A DNA stretch of 64,000 nt, taken from positions 10,560 through 74,559 of the forward strand of contig CAKVDZ010000009.1 in assembly GCA_934728585.1 (NCBI GenBank). The letters run 5' to 3'. The stretch is from an uncultured Candidatus Melainabacteria bacterium. Its GTDB lineage: Bacteria; Cyanobacteriota; Vampirovibrionia; Gastranaerophilales; Gastranaerophilaceae. Numbering within the stretch: the first letter of the stretch is position 1; every line of letters starts with the position of its first letter. Below, piece after piece: positions 34,019 to 43,311 of the stretch. Both the position numbers and the translations under genes were made by a program. The notes under the pieces are model-generated. The model saw only the letters and a program-made list of their open reading frames with translations, was not told the DNA's origin and made no database searches.

Positions 34019-35327
34019 TATAGCCTTCGGGATTATTTAATAGGTCATAATTAATTTCGTTTTCATTATCGGCAATTGTTGCTGCAACAACTACGTCAGA
34101 TGTAACATTAATCATTGTTCTAGCCATTTCAAGCAATCTGTCCATTGTGTAAAGTAAAGCAAAACCTGAAATTAACTGTTCTGGAGTTAATCCCATACCG
34201 TTTAAAACAAGTACAATAGTGATTAAACCTGTACCAGGAATACCTGCACAAGTACTTGATGCAATAATTGTTAAAACAGCAATTTGCAATAACAAGAATG
34301 GGCTTAAATGAGCGCCATAAGCTTGTGCCAAGAAAATTACGGCAACTGTTTGTGCTAATGCTGTCCCGTCCATATTAAGTGTAGCACCTAATGGTAGAAC
34401 AAAACTTGAAATTTTATGTGAAATTCCTCGTTTTTCACAACAAGCAATTGTTAATGGTAGTGTTGCAGATGAACTTGCTGTACCAAATGCAACCATCATC
34501 GCTTCTGTGACTGCAGTGTATAATTTAAGTACTGGAACTTTTGAAAATACGTGTAAAAATATTGGATATACAACAAATAGCTGAATAGCAAGTCCGATTG
34601 CGATTACTAAAATGTATTTTGAAATACTTGAAAATATGTCAATACCAAAACTTGAAATTGAAGTGGCAGTAAGTGCGAAAACCCCAGGAGCTGCAAGATA
34701 CATTATCCAATCTGTAACTTTCATTGTTGCTGCAAATACGGATTCAAAAAACGCGACAACAGGTCGATTAATCTCACCAACTCTTGCTAACGCTACGGCA
34801 AAAATTATTACAAACAATAAAATTGGAACCATATCGCCTGTTGCAAGTGATGCCATTGGGTTTTTAGGCATAAAGTCTAATATTATGTTTAAAATATTTG
34901 CACGTTGATTTTCAATTGTTGCCGCAACTTGTTGCTGAATTTCAACTGCGGCTTGGCTATCAATGTATTGAGTAGCTCCAACACCAGGTTTTATTGTTAA
35001 CGCAAGTGTCATACCTATCGCTACAGCCAAAACAGTGATTATACCATAATAAAGCACCATTTTTAAACCAAATTTACTAAGTTGTCTATTATCACCAACG
35101 CTGGCAATACCAATGATTACGGCTGATACAACAAGTGGGATTACAACCATTTGGATTAAACGAATAAAAGCTTGTCCAATAAACGTCAAAACATTGAATA
35201 TAGTTGTATGTTCGTGACCATGCAATAAAATTCCGACAATTATACCAGCAATTATGCCGAAAAATATGTGCCAATTGCGTTTTAAACCTAAGCCTAGAGC
35301 AATTAATACTTGCATGTGTATTTTCAT
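34005..35327 (-). CDS. Dicarboxylate/amino acid:cation symporter (DAACS family)
   Basis: A 440-residue glutamate/aspartate/C4-dicarboxylate transporter with about eight helices and two re-entrant loops. The serine-rich HP1 tip reads GTASSSATLPLT, and the cation-binding NMDGTALAQ is intact. An ~60-residue loop at ~130-170 is longer than in short homologues. AGGGATA before ATG 35327 is a usable site. It pairs with yraN in a two-gene operon. Substrate cannot be fixed from sequence. Confidence 0.9.
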   Translation of the reverse strand: MKIHMQVLIALGLGLKRNWHIFFGIIAGIIVGILLHGHEHTTIFNVLTFIGQAFIRLIQMVVIPLVVSAVIIGIASVGDNRQLSKFGLKMVLYYGIITVLAVAIGMTLALTIKPGVGATQYIDSQAAVEIQQQVAATIENQRANILNIILDFMPKNPMASLATGDMVPILLFVIIFAVALARVGEINRPVVAFFESVFAATMKVTDWIMYLAAPGVFALTATSISSFGIDIFSSISKYILVIAIGLAIQLFVVYPIFLHVFSKVPVLKLYTAVTEAMMVAFGTASSSATLPLTIACCEKRGISHKISSFVLPLGATLNMDGTALAQTVAVIFLAQAYGAHLSPFLLLQIAVLTIIASSTCAGIPGTGLITIVLVLNGMGLTPEQLISGFALLYTMDRLLEMARTMINVTSDVVVAATIADNENEINYDLLNNPEGYNDVI

Positions 35328-35411
35328 GTTTGAGATATCCCTTTTTCTTATTTTATGTTGTTATAATTGTAATACTTAATTCGTAAAATTACAAATTTTC
35401 TTTAAGAATAT

Positions 35412-36809
35412 TTAATAAATTCCTTGTAAAATTGGTAAAGTTACGTTTTTACAGAAAGATTTTTCGCAAAGTCTAATTCCAAGGCAAGCTTGATGACGTT
35501 TGAATTGTGCTCTGTAAATTAGCTTCAAAGTCTTGTCTACAGTATCTTTTTGATACTTTTTAGTCAATTCTTCGTATGAAATTTGATTTTCGATATAATC
35601 TTCAATAATTTTATCAAGAACTTCATATTCAGGAAGTGAATCTTGGTCTTTTTGATTTGGTCGAAGTTCTGCTGATGGAGCTTTGTTAATAATTTCTTGC
35701 GGAATTACTTCACCATTTCTGTTAATCCAATTTGAAAGCTTGTAAACATTTGTTTTTGTTAAGTCCGCAATTGGGTTTAAACCTCCGCACATATCTCCGT
35801 ATAAAGTGCCGTAACCACAAGCCACTTCTGATTTGTTGCCTGTTGATAGTAGTAAATAATTTTTTCTGTTTGATACGAACATTAAAATTACTCCGCGAAG
35901 TCTAGATTGAAGATTTTCTTGCGCTAAATCAAGTTTATCTTCATTGTTTGTATTAGCCATAAATGAGTCATAAAGCGGTTTTATAGGTACTGTTTCAACT
36001 TTTATGCCTAAGTTTTTAACTAATTTTTCCGAATCAGTTATGCTACCCTCACTTGAAAATTTACTTGGAAGCATAATTGCATTAACGTTTTCGGCACCAA
36101 TGGCGTTTGTTGCAAGAGTTGCCACTAACGCAGAGTCAATTCCGCCAGATAGACCCAATACAACTTGCTTAAATCCTGTAATTTCGCAGTATTCTCTAAT
36201 TGCAAAAGTTGTAACTTTAAAAAATTCTTCTTCTTGTTCTAATTTTGTTTGTTTTACGGTTTTGGCAAAATCAATTGATTTTACTTCTTCTTCAAGTAAA
36301 TTGAATTGAGCCACAAGTTTGTTATCTTTGTTTTTTGCAAAACTTTGACCTGCATAAACGTTTTCATCTGCAAGCATTATTGAATCGACGTAGATAAAAT
36401 CTGAATTTGGAACAATATTTTCAATTAGATTTTTTGAAGATTCTTTTGTGTAGTAGCTATTTTTACTTAAAACATAGATGTCGCAATCGATTGTATCGGA
36501 ATAAGTGTCTGATACGTAAATTTTCTTGCCGTTGCAATCAAAGTAGCCGTTTGACAAATTATGAATTTTACCATTTTTTATCAAAATTTGACCAATTAGT
36601 AGCGTATTTTTGCTAAATTCTTTGCTTATGTTTTCTAAAAATTCTGTTTTTGCTTTTTGGTAGTTACTGTCAAAATCCATAGATTTTGAAGCTTCAAAAT
36701 CAGGATAAATCATCAAATCTGCCGTTTTATCAAAAAAAATTATAACTTGTTCGAAATTATATTTAAAATTTGCTGGTCTGTATTTAATTTGTGCTAGTTT
36801 TATGTTCAT
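35412..36809 (-). CDS. nadE: NAD+ synthetase with shortened, apparently inactive glutaminase domain
   Basis: A 465-residue protein. The C-terminal ATP-pyrophosphatase domain is intact: LGLSGGIDSALVA (residues 219-231), STGNKSEVACGYGTLYGDM and the KAPSAELRPNQKDQDSLP loop, so it should amidate deamido-NAD. The N-terminal ~190 residues are a nitrilase-fold remnant, versus ~270-300 in glutamine-dependent NadE. The usual Glu site reads IYPDFEA, and the segment that should hold the catalytic Cys (V-x-I-C-E-D) reads IYVSDTYSD. It probably uses free ammonia. Last gene of the murC-murB-ddl-ftsQ operon (12-base gap). Confidence 0.88.
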   Translation of the reverse strand: MNIKLAQIKYRPANFKYNFEQVIIFFDKTADLMIYPDFEASKSMDFDSNYQKAKTEFLENISKEFSKNTLLIGQILIKNGKIHNLSNGYFDCNGKKIYVSDTYSDTIDCDIYVLSKNSYYTKESSKNLIENIVPNSDFIYVDSIMLADENVYAGQSFAKNKDNKLVAQFNLLEEEVKSIDFAKTVKQTKLEQEEEFFKVTTFAIREYCEITGFKQVVLGLSGGIDSALVATLATNAIGAENVNAIMLPSKFSSEGSITDSEKLVKNLGIKVETVPIKPLYDSFMANTNNEDKLDLAQENLQSRLRGVILMFVSNRKNYLLLSTGNKSEVACGYGTLYGDMCGGLNPIADLTKTNVYKLSNWINRNGEVIPQEIINKAPSAELRPNQKDQDSLPEYEVLDKIIEDYIENQISYEELTKKYQKDTVDKTLKLIYRAQFKRHQACLGIRLCEKSFCKNVTLPILQGIY

Positions 36810-36821
36810 TTTTATACCTCG

Positions 36822-37712
36822 CTATTCGTCTAGTTTTATATAGCTTGCGTTCTTCCAACGTAAGTCAATGTATTTGATTTTTTTGTCAAGTGTTTTTACC
36901 TGTGGCATAATTGACGGTAATCTTGTAATACGTTCAAAGCAGGAGTCGTCAAGTTCGCCAACTCTAATTTTTATGCCATTAATTTGTATGTAGACATCTT
37001 TTGGATTTCTTAAATCAATAAAGTCTAAAGGTTCTTTTGACACAGATTTTACTGTTTTTATAACTTTTTCAAGTAAATCAATTCTTTGTTTATCCCAATG
37101 TCTATAATCATCGCCTTTTGTTCCGTATGTTAGAATTCTAGTTGTTTTAAATGAGGGGTCTAAAGGCAAATAATCGCGTCCGATGAGTTTTCCACCTTTT
37201 GTTAAAAATGCAATTGGTTCAACTTTTTCATCAGGTGCAATTGTCATAATTGGAGTTCGCTCTTGTACGATAATTTGCAGTCTTGCTGGAAACCAGAAAC
37301 GTCTAATAAACACGTTTTCTATTGGTTCTAGCTTCAAAATATTTTGTCTAATTGGTTCTGTATCGAACATATAAATGGGAACTTTAGGAACTTCATTTTT
37401 TCTTAAAGCTGCTAAAATATAGTAATCTGGTACAATTTTATTGTTTATGATTTCTAAATAAGGGCTTTTTGTTGAATCAAAAGCCTTTGGCGACATATAC
37501 CATTGACGCATTCTGATTAATTTAAAGCAAAGAAACATTAGAACAAGAATTGTCAAAAAGCGCAACAAAACTTTTGTTCTGCGCAACCACATATTTGATC
37601 TGCGCACACTGCGTTCTTGTTGAAGTCTTCTTATACGAGTATTTATGTAGGATTCGTCGTATTCGTATTCTTCGTTTTCTTGTTCTTGGTCGTTTTCGTT
37701 TTCTTTACTCAT
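36822..37712 (-). CDS. ftsQ: Cell division protein FtsQ
   Basis: A 296-residue bitopic divisome protein: acidic cytoplasmic N-terminus, basic patch, one helix at ~46-66 (VLLRFLTILVLMFLCFKLI), then a POTRA-like segment and the FtsQ beta domain (VFIRRFWFPARLQIIVQERTP; YIDLRWKNASYIKL at the end). It stands in the classical dcw order murC-murB-ddl-ftsQ. One-base overlap with ddl. No ftsA or ftsZ follows; nadE does. Confidence 0.85.
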   Translation of the reverse strand: MSKENENDQEQENEEYEYDESYINTRIRRLQQERSVRRSNMWLRRTKVLLRFLTILVLMFLCFKLIRMRQWYMSPKAFDSTKSPYLEIINNKIVPDYYILAALRKNEVPKVPIYMFDTEPIRQNILKLEPIENVFIRRFWFPARLQIIVQERTPIMTIAPDEKVEPIAFLTKGGKLIGRDYLPLDPSFKTTRILTYGTKGDDYRHWDKQRIDLLEKVIKTVKSVSKEPLDFIDLRNPKDVYIQINGIKIRVGELDDSCFERITRLPSIMPQVKTLDKKIKYIDLRWKNASYIKLDE

Positions 37713-38662
37713 TATTTGTTTAATCCTGCGCTGTTTAGAATTAATAAAACAAGTGAATCATAATCGATGCCCATAACTTTTGATTGAGCTGGTAAGTCGC
37801 TTGTATCAGTCATTCCTGGGCTTGTGTTAATTTCTAAAAAGTATGGTTTTTCGTCTTTTATCATAAAATCAACTCTTGAAACACCGCTACAACCTGCTGT
37901 GATGTGTGATTTTACAGCTAAATCTTTAATATTTTTTGTAGCTTCTGCACTTAGGTTTGCTGGTAAAATAAATTCAGATAAACCTTTTGTGTATTTTGCG
38001 TCAAAGTCGTACCATTCTGTTTTTGTACGAATTTCTAATATTTCTGTTGCAAAAGTTTTGTTTTCATTTTCAAGAACTCCGACAGTTACAAAATATCCGT
38101 CGATAAATTCTTCAATTAATACGTCGTTATTGAATTTGATGGCTTCTTCGTAAGCTTTTTCAAGTTCTTCTGGTTTGTTAACCTTTGTCATACCAAAACT
38201 TGAGCCCTCGCAAACAGGTTTTGTTATCAAAGGATATTGCAAGTTTGCAACTTTTTCTTTTAAATTGTCACCTTTTCTAACAAATGTAGACTTGATAAGC
38301 GGAATTTCAGGACAAGTTGCTAAAATTCTTTTTGTGTATTCTTTGTTCATGCAAATTGAAGAAGCCATAACGCCACAGCCAGTATAAGGAATTTTTAAAA
38401 TTTCTAATAGGCCTTGAATACAACCATCTTCGCCATATTTACCGTGAAGTGCGATGTATGCAACTTCAATTTTTTTATCTTTTAATGTTTGTGCGATATT
38501 TTCATCTACAACTACCAATTCTGCATTGTTGTAGCCTAATCTTTTTAATGCTTCATAGCAATTTTTGCCTGAACGCATTGAAACATCTTTCTCTGATGAC
38601 ATTCCGCCACAAAGTACACCAATTCTAGTGTTTTTATCTATTTTTGCTTTAATATCTTCCAT
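37712..38662 (-). CDS. ddl: D-alanine--D-alanine ligase
   Basis: A 316-residue ATP-grasp enzyme making the D-Ala-D-Ala end of the peptidoglycan stem. GVLCGGMSSEKDVSMRSG at the start, ALHGKYGEDGCIQG, EGSSFGMTKV and EINTSPGMTDTS are family hallmarks. Starts inside murB (25-base overlap). Confidence 0.96.
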   Translation of the reverse strand: MEDIKAKIDKNTRIGVLCGGMSSEKDVSMRSGKNCYEALKRLGYNNAELVVVDENIAQTLKDKKIEVAYIALHGKYGEDGCIQGLLEILKIPYTGCGVMASSICMNKEYTKRILATCPEIPLIKSTFVRKGDNLKEKVANLQYPLITKPVCEGSSFGMTKVNKPEELEKAYEEAIKFNNDVLIEEFIDGYFVTVGVLENENKTFATEILEIRTKTEWYDFDAKYTKGLSEFILPANLSAEATKNIKDLAVKSHITAGCSGVSRVDFMIKDEKPYFLEINTSPGMTDTSDLPAQSKVMGIDYDSLVLLILNSAGLNK

Positions 38663-39543
38663 ATTTCTGCCTCTTTTTGTGATTTGTTACCTATATAAAC
38701 TAATTCTGGTTCTAAGTTAATAGAATAAGCTTCTTTTACTTTATTGTACATCAACATCATTAAATTTAAAATATCTTCACTTGATGCGTTGTTGTAATTT
38801 ATAATAAAGTTTGCGTGATTTTCCCAAACTTTAGCTCCACCGACTGTTAATTCTTTTGCCCCAACACTATCTAATAGTCTTCCAGCAGAGTCGCCAGTTG
38901 GATTTTTAAATACACTTCCGCAGTTTGGAAGCGCTAATGAAGGCTGATGATTTTTTCTAAAATCTAGATTTAAATCCATTTTTGATTTAATTTCGTCGTA
39001 AGATTTAGGTTCTAGTTCAAATTTTGCAGATAAAACGATATAATTTTTTCGTTGGCAAATAGAGCTTCTGTAGCTAAATTCTAGCTGATTTTTTGAAAGG
39101 GTTAAAACTTCTTTTGTATCAAAATCAAAAATTTTAGCACTAACTAAATGGTCGCTTATAGCTTGTTCTTTGGCTGAAGCGTTCATGTAAATCTCGCCAC
39201 CTATCGACCCAGGAAAACCTATCATAAATTCAAAACCGCTCAAATTGTTTTCTAATGCTTGTTTTGAAGCCATAGGACCTTTTATTCCGCATTCTGCAGA
39301 AACCTTGTTTCCATCAAAAGATATTTTGTTGCATTTTGTAGTAAAAATCAAATCTCCAGCAAAGCCAGCCGAAGAAATCAGGATATTTGAGCAATTTCCA
39401 AGAACTGTGGGGTTATCAATCGTTTTTAAAAGTTGAATTAAGTCATCAGTTGAAGTTGGAAAATAAGCGCGTTCAACTATGCCACTTACCTTAAAAGAAG
39501 TTAAAATTTTTGCGTCAAAATTTTCTTTAACTTCAATACTCAT
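38638..39543 (-). CDS. murB: UDP-N-acetylenolpyruvoylglucosamine reductase
   Basis: A 301-residue FAD enzyme. It is of the shorter type that lacks the extra Tyr loop of E. coli MurB: FEFMIGFPGSIGGEIYMNASA, SYRSSICQRKNYI, and NCGSVFKNPTGDSAGRLLD with the catalytic Ser. The C-terminal Glu lies in NLEPELVYIG. It follows murC by 2 bases and overlaps ddl. Confidence 0.95.
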   Translation of the reverse strand: MSIEVKENFDAKILTSFKVSGIVERAYFPTSTDDLIQLLKTIDNPTVLGNCSNILISSAGFAGDLIFTTKCNKISFDGNKVSAECGIKGPMASKQALENNLSGFEFMIGFPGSIGGEIYMNASAKEQAISDHLVSAKIFDFDTKEVLTLSKNQLEFSYRSSICQRKNYIVLSAKFELEPKSYDEIKSKMDLNLDFRKNHQPSLALPNCGSVFKNPTGDSAGRLLDSVGAKELTVGGAKVWENHANFIINYNNASSEDILNLMMLMYNKVKEAYSINLEPELVYIGNKSQKEAEIWKILKQK

Positions 39544-39545
39544 AG

Positions 39546-40904
39546 TTATTTACCTGCAAGTTTTAAAAGTTCTTTGCCAAGCTCAGTAATTGTTCCAGCA
39601 CCTAAACCAACTAAGATATCATCTTTTTTTAGTTGTGGATAAATCTTTTGAGCAACTTCTTTCATTGAACCTGATATGTGTTCACTGTTTGCACAATGTT
39701 TTTTCAAATCCTTAATAAAGTTTTCTGATGAAATACCATCTATTGGGTCTTCTGATGCTGCGTAAATGTCTGTTACAACCACTTGAGGTACGTTTTCAAA
39801 GGCATCTACGAAATCGTTCCACAAAGATTTTAAACGAGTGTATCTGTGTGGTTGAAATACAGCAATTACGTGCTTGTCTGGAAATTCTGTAAGAGCTGAA
39901 AGCGTTGCTTTAATTTCTGTTGGGTGATGTGCATAATCGTCATAAATTACTGCACCGTTAACATCTCCAACATGTTGAAAACGTCTACCCATACCAGTAA
40001 ATGTTGAAAAATGTTCAACAACTTTTTCTAAATCAACACCAGCTTGATGTAAGCTTGCAAGTACGCCTAAAGCATTTGATACGTTGTGTTTACCAAGTAA
40101 TTTTATTTTCATTGGTGTTAGTAATTCACCTTTGTAATAGATATCAAAAGAGCTTCCAGTTGGCGTTAAGTCAATGTTTTTAGCCACATAATCAGCGCTA
40201 TTTAAACCAAAAGTGATAAAGTTGTATCCTTTTAATTTTAAGTTGCCAGCTGAATCATTATTGATTAAAACTTTTTGAGAGCCGTCAAATTTTGATAAAA
40301 GTTTTTCAAACGTTTCAACAAGAGAGTCTAAACCGTTTTTATAAAAATCTAGATGGTCAGCTTCAAGATTGTTGATAACTAATATGTGTGGGTTGTATTT
40401 AACAATTGTGCCGTCGCTTTCATCAAGTTCGGCAATAAAATATTTATCTGTTTTGTAATTAGCATTAGTATGAAGTTCAGGAATAATACCGCCAACAACG
40501 TATGATGGTTCAAGTCCAGCTTTTTCCATTACGTAAGAAGAAAGTCCGCTAGTTGTTGTTTTTCCGTGAGTTCCAGCGTAACCGATAAAGCATTTTGAAC
40601 GTTCTGAAAGAGTTTTTAATACGTCAGAACGATGTAAAATAGGTAATCCTAGTTTTTTAGCCCTTTGAATTTCTGGATTACTTTCTCTAATTGCAGAACT
40701 TGCCACAACTATGCACTTTTCTGGCACATTCTTTTCGTCGTGACCGATATAGACTTTTGCACCTAAATTTCTAATTTCATCTATATATTTGCTATCATTT
40801 ATATCCGAGCCTGAAACTTCAAAACCCTCTTGTAGTAAGTATTTTGCAAGCCCACTCATACCTATTCCGCCAATTGCAATAAAATGATATTTTTCTTTTT
40901 CCAC
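39546..40904 (-). CDS. murC: UDP-N-acetylmuramate--L-alanine ligase
   Basis: A 452-residue Mur ligase. GIGGIGMSGLAKYLL (nucleotide-type loop), GTHGKTTTSG (P-loop), EADHLDFY and YDDYAHHPTEI are all present. Start is GTG at 40904, with AGGA 9 bases upstream. It is the first gene of the dcw operon; a TATAAT stands upstream on the minus strand at about 40945-40950. Confidence 0.95.
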   Translation of the reverse strand: MEKEKYHFIAIGGIGMSGLAKYLLQEGFEVSGSDINDSKYIDEIRNLGAKVYIGHDEKNVPEKCIVVASSAIRESNPEIQRAKKLGLPILHRSDVLKTLSERSKCFIGYAGTHGKTTTSGLSSYVMEKAGLEPSYVVGGIIPELHTNANYKTDKYFIAELDESDGTIVKYNPHILVINNLEADHLDFYKNGLDSLVETFEKLLSKFDGSQKVLINNDSAGNLKLKGYNFITFGLNSADYVAKNIDLTPTGSSFDIYYKGELLTPMKIKLLGKHNVSNALGVLASLHQAGVDLEKVVEHFSTFTGMGRRFQHVGDVNGAVIYDDYAHHPTEIKATLSALTEFPDKHVIAVFQPHRYTRLKSLWNDFVDAFENVPQVVVTDIYAASEDPIDGISSENFIKDLKKHCANSEHISGSMKEVAQKIYPQLKKDDILVGLGAGTITELGKELLKLAGK

Positions 40905-40993
40905 TTCAACTATCCTTGAATTAATTATTTCCCTAAGAAAATTATATTACAAATATGCACTAAAATAAACATTTTTAAGATTTTTTAATACTT

Positions 40994-42364
40994 TTAAAAA
41001 TTTAAATTTTCATTAGTTATAACTTTCAAATCAGTCAAGGTCTTTTCTAGCAATTTTGTTGGTGGAATATGTGATTTTTTTACAACGCTTCCGTGTTTGA
41101 AGCTTGAATAACCATCTTTACCACTTGCAATATAAGAGTTTGTTATTATTTTATAAATTTTGTTATCATCAATGTTTTTGGCTTTTATATAGTATTGAAG
41201 ATATCTTCTATCAGTTGATTGACCTTGTTTTAAAACTTCTTTTAAGTATTTTCCTGGAATTTCTACAAGAACTGTGGCGTTTTCAAATGGTAATATTTCA
41301 AGTACATCAGCGTATGTAATGTTCCCATAAATGTTTCGGTTAACTCTGATAGAACCTGAATTTGTTATTACTCCGTCATATTCAGGAAAAGCTTTTGACA
41401 TTGAAATCAAAACTAATTTACCCAAGTTTGTTTGAGAGTGTTCAATTGTTGTTTGATTTCCTAAAAGTGTTACGTTTGTTCTTGCTAAAACCTTTTGAGT
41501 TACAGATTTTAAGTGAGTGTCAAGTTCTGCAATTTCTGCATCTATTTTTTTGTTAGATTGAATTTCTGGAGTGATATTTTTGTACAAGTAGTGAGTTAAT
41601 TTTTTATCAAATTTTATTATGCCAACTCTTGCTCCAAATTCTCCATCTTGAACAATTGGTATTCGGTTTGCATAAGTTGGTGTGTTGAAGAAAAAGTGGT
41701 TATGTCCGCCTAAAATTAAATCGATTTCAGGAATTGCGTGTGCAATTTGTTTATCTTCATCAAGTCCGCAGTGAGAAAGTATTATTAAATAGTCATATTT
41801 TTCTTTGTTGATAATTTTTTTTATTTCGTCGATTGGGCTTGTGACTGTTACATAACTTGTGTTAGATAAGTTTGCTAAGCTTGATGTTGTAACACCAATG
41901 ATTAGATATTTTTCTCCATCAAATTCTTTTATTATGTATGGTTTTACCGCTTTTTTTAAGTAGGCATTTTTAAAATGAACATTAGCTGATAAGTATTGTG
42001 TATGAGATTTTTTAACGATATTTTTTAAAACGTGTTCACCGTTGTCAAATTCGTGATTACCTAATGCAATTGCGTCGTACTTTGCGTATGGTAAAAGTTT
42101 TGCTGACGCTTTGCCATAAAATATTCTGTAATAAATTGAGCCTTGAGAATAGTCACCACTGTCAAGAACAAGTATATTTTTGTTTTTTGCTCGCATTTCG
42201 TTTATAAAGCTTACTCTACGGGAAAAACCACCTGTGTTTTTTACACCTTTATATTCAACTGGTGAAATACGTCCATGAACATCGCTTGTGTGTAATATAG
42301 TTACCTCAGTTGCGCTAGCAATATTTCCAACTATTAAAGCTAATATTAAAACTAATTTCTTCAT
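40994..42364 (-). CDS. Periplasmic 5'-nucleotidase / metallophosphatase (UshA type)
   Basis: A ~456-residue exported enzyme releasing nucleosides and phosphate. Signal peptide MKKLVLILALIVGNIASA; metallophosphatase motifs ILHTSDVHGR, LDSGDYSQGS, LGNHEFDNG and LSHCGLDED; C-terminal substrate domain with ITNSGSIRVNR and TNSYIASGKDGYSSF. I prefer ATG 42364: an earlier ATG at 42373 lies one base after GGAG, too close for initiation. The gene overlaps the end of the sugar permease, so the two are coupled. Confidence 0.9.
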   Translation of the reverse strand: MKKLVLILALIVGNIASATEVTILHTSDVHGRISPVEYKGVKNTGGFSRRVSFINEMRAKNKNILVLDSGDYSQGSIYYRIFYGKASAKLLPYAKYDAIALGNHEFDNGEHVLKNIVKKSHTQYLSANVHFKNAYLKKAVKPYIIKEFDGEKYLIIGVTTSSLANLSNTSYVTVTSPIDEIKKIINKEKYDYLIILSHCGLDEDKQIAHAIPEIDLILGGHNHFFFNTPTYANRIPIVQDGEFGARVGIIKFDKKLTHYLYKNITPEIQSNKKIDAEIAELDTHLKSVTQKVLARTNVTLLGNQTTIEHSQTNLGKLVLISMSKAFPEYDGVITNSGSIRVNRNIYGNITYADVLEILPFENATVLVEIPGKYLKEVLKQGQSTDRRYLQYYIKAKNIDDNKIYKIITNSYIASGKDGYSSFKHGSVVKKSHIPPTKLLEKTLTDLKVITNENLNF

Positions 42365-42365
42365 T

Positions 42366-43250
42366 TTATTCATTCTCCAGATAAACTACTTTCTTTCGGA
42401 TTTGCCATTGAAATAATGTTAAAACAAGAATTATTCCAAATAAAACGTATGCTAAAGCACTTGCTTTACCTACGTTGAAATATTCAAAAGCGTTTTTATA
42501 GATAGAGTAAACTAAAACATTGGTGCTATCTAATGGTCCGCCTTGAGTCATTACGTATATCAAGTCAAATACTTGAAATGAGCTTATTGCAGTTATTATG
42601 ACTACAAAAAATATTGTTGGTGATAACAAGGGTACAGAAACATACTTAAATGTTTGAAAAGCGTTAGCTCCATCGATTTTAGAAGCTTCTAGCAAGTCGT
42701 TATTCATTGTACTTAGACCTGATAAAAATATAATCATGTTGTATCCAATTAGTTTCCACACTGATACAATAATTAAGGCTGGCATGGCAAAATTAGTGTC
42801 ATATAGCCAGTTTATGTGTAAACTTAATAAGTGGTTTAAAAATCCGATGTTAGGATCAAAAATCCATTCCCAAATAATACCTATAACTATCATAGGAGTC
42901 ACAAACGGTAAAAAATAAGCCGTTTTGAAAAATTCACTCCCTCTAATTTTAGAATTTAATATGCATGCTGTAACAAGTGGAATTAAAACTCCAAAAAACG
43001 TTGTCGCTATTGCATAAACAAAAGTATTTATTAGTATTTTTACAAATACAGCTTCGGTAAATACAGCCTTATAATTGTCCAAGCCTACAAATTTAATGTC
43101 ATTTAGCATGTCCCATTTTGTGAAACTTAATCCAAAAGAACAAAATATCGGAATAATAATAAAAATGAACGTTCCAACAAGAGCTGGCAAAATAAATAAA
43201 TATCCAGCTATCGATTGATTGTTAAAAGTTTTTGATACGTTTTTTTTCAT
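42366..43250 (-). CDS. ABC transporter permease, sugar type (MalF/UgpA family), orphan
   Basis: A 294-residue inner-membrane permease with six helices. The EAA loop that contacts the ATPase is clear: EASKIDGANAFQTFKYVSVPLL. Family members import sugars or glycerol-3-phosphate with a second permease, a binding protein and an ATPase; none of these is in the window. Its only partner is the overlapping 5'-nucleotidase. Substrate unknown. Divergent from the phosphohexomutase. Confidence 0.87.
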   Translation of the reverse strand: MKKNVSKTFNNQSIAGYLFILPALVGTFIFIIIPIFCSFGLSFTKWDMLNDIKFVGLDNYKAVFTEAVFVKILINTFVYAIATTFFGVLIPLVTACILNSKIRGSEFFKTAYFLPFVTPMIVIGIIWEWIFDPNIGFLNHLLSLHINWLYDTNFAMPALIIVSVWKLIGYNMIIFLSGLSTMNNDLLEASKIDGANAFQTFKYVSVPLLSPTIFFVVIITAISSFQVFDLIYVMTQGGPLDSTNVLVYSIYKNAFEYFNVGKASALAYVLFGIILVLTLFQWQIRKKVVYLENE

Positions 43251-43256
43251 AATCCC

Positions 43257-43285
43257 ATGACAAAAATATTTTATGATAATATTAT
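43257..43285 (+). promoter_or_regulatory. Promoter of phosphohexomutase gene
   Basis: ATGACA (43257-43262), 17 bases, TATTAT (43280-43285), with the CGGAGG ribosome site just downstream. Confidence 0.4.
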
Positions 43286-43311
43286 ATATAAAAAACGGAG
43301 GAATTATTAAA

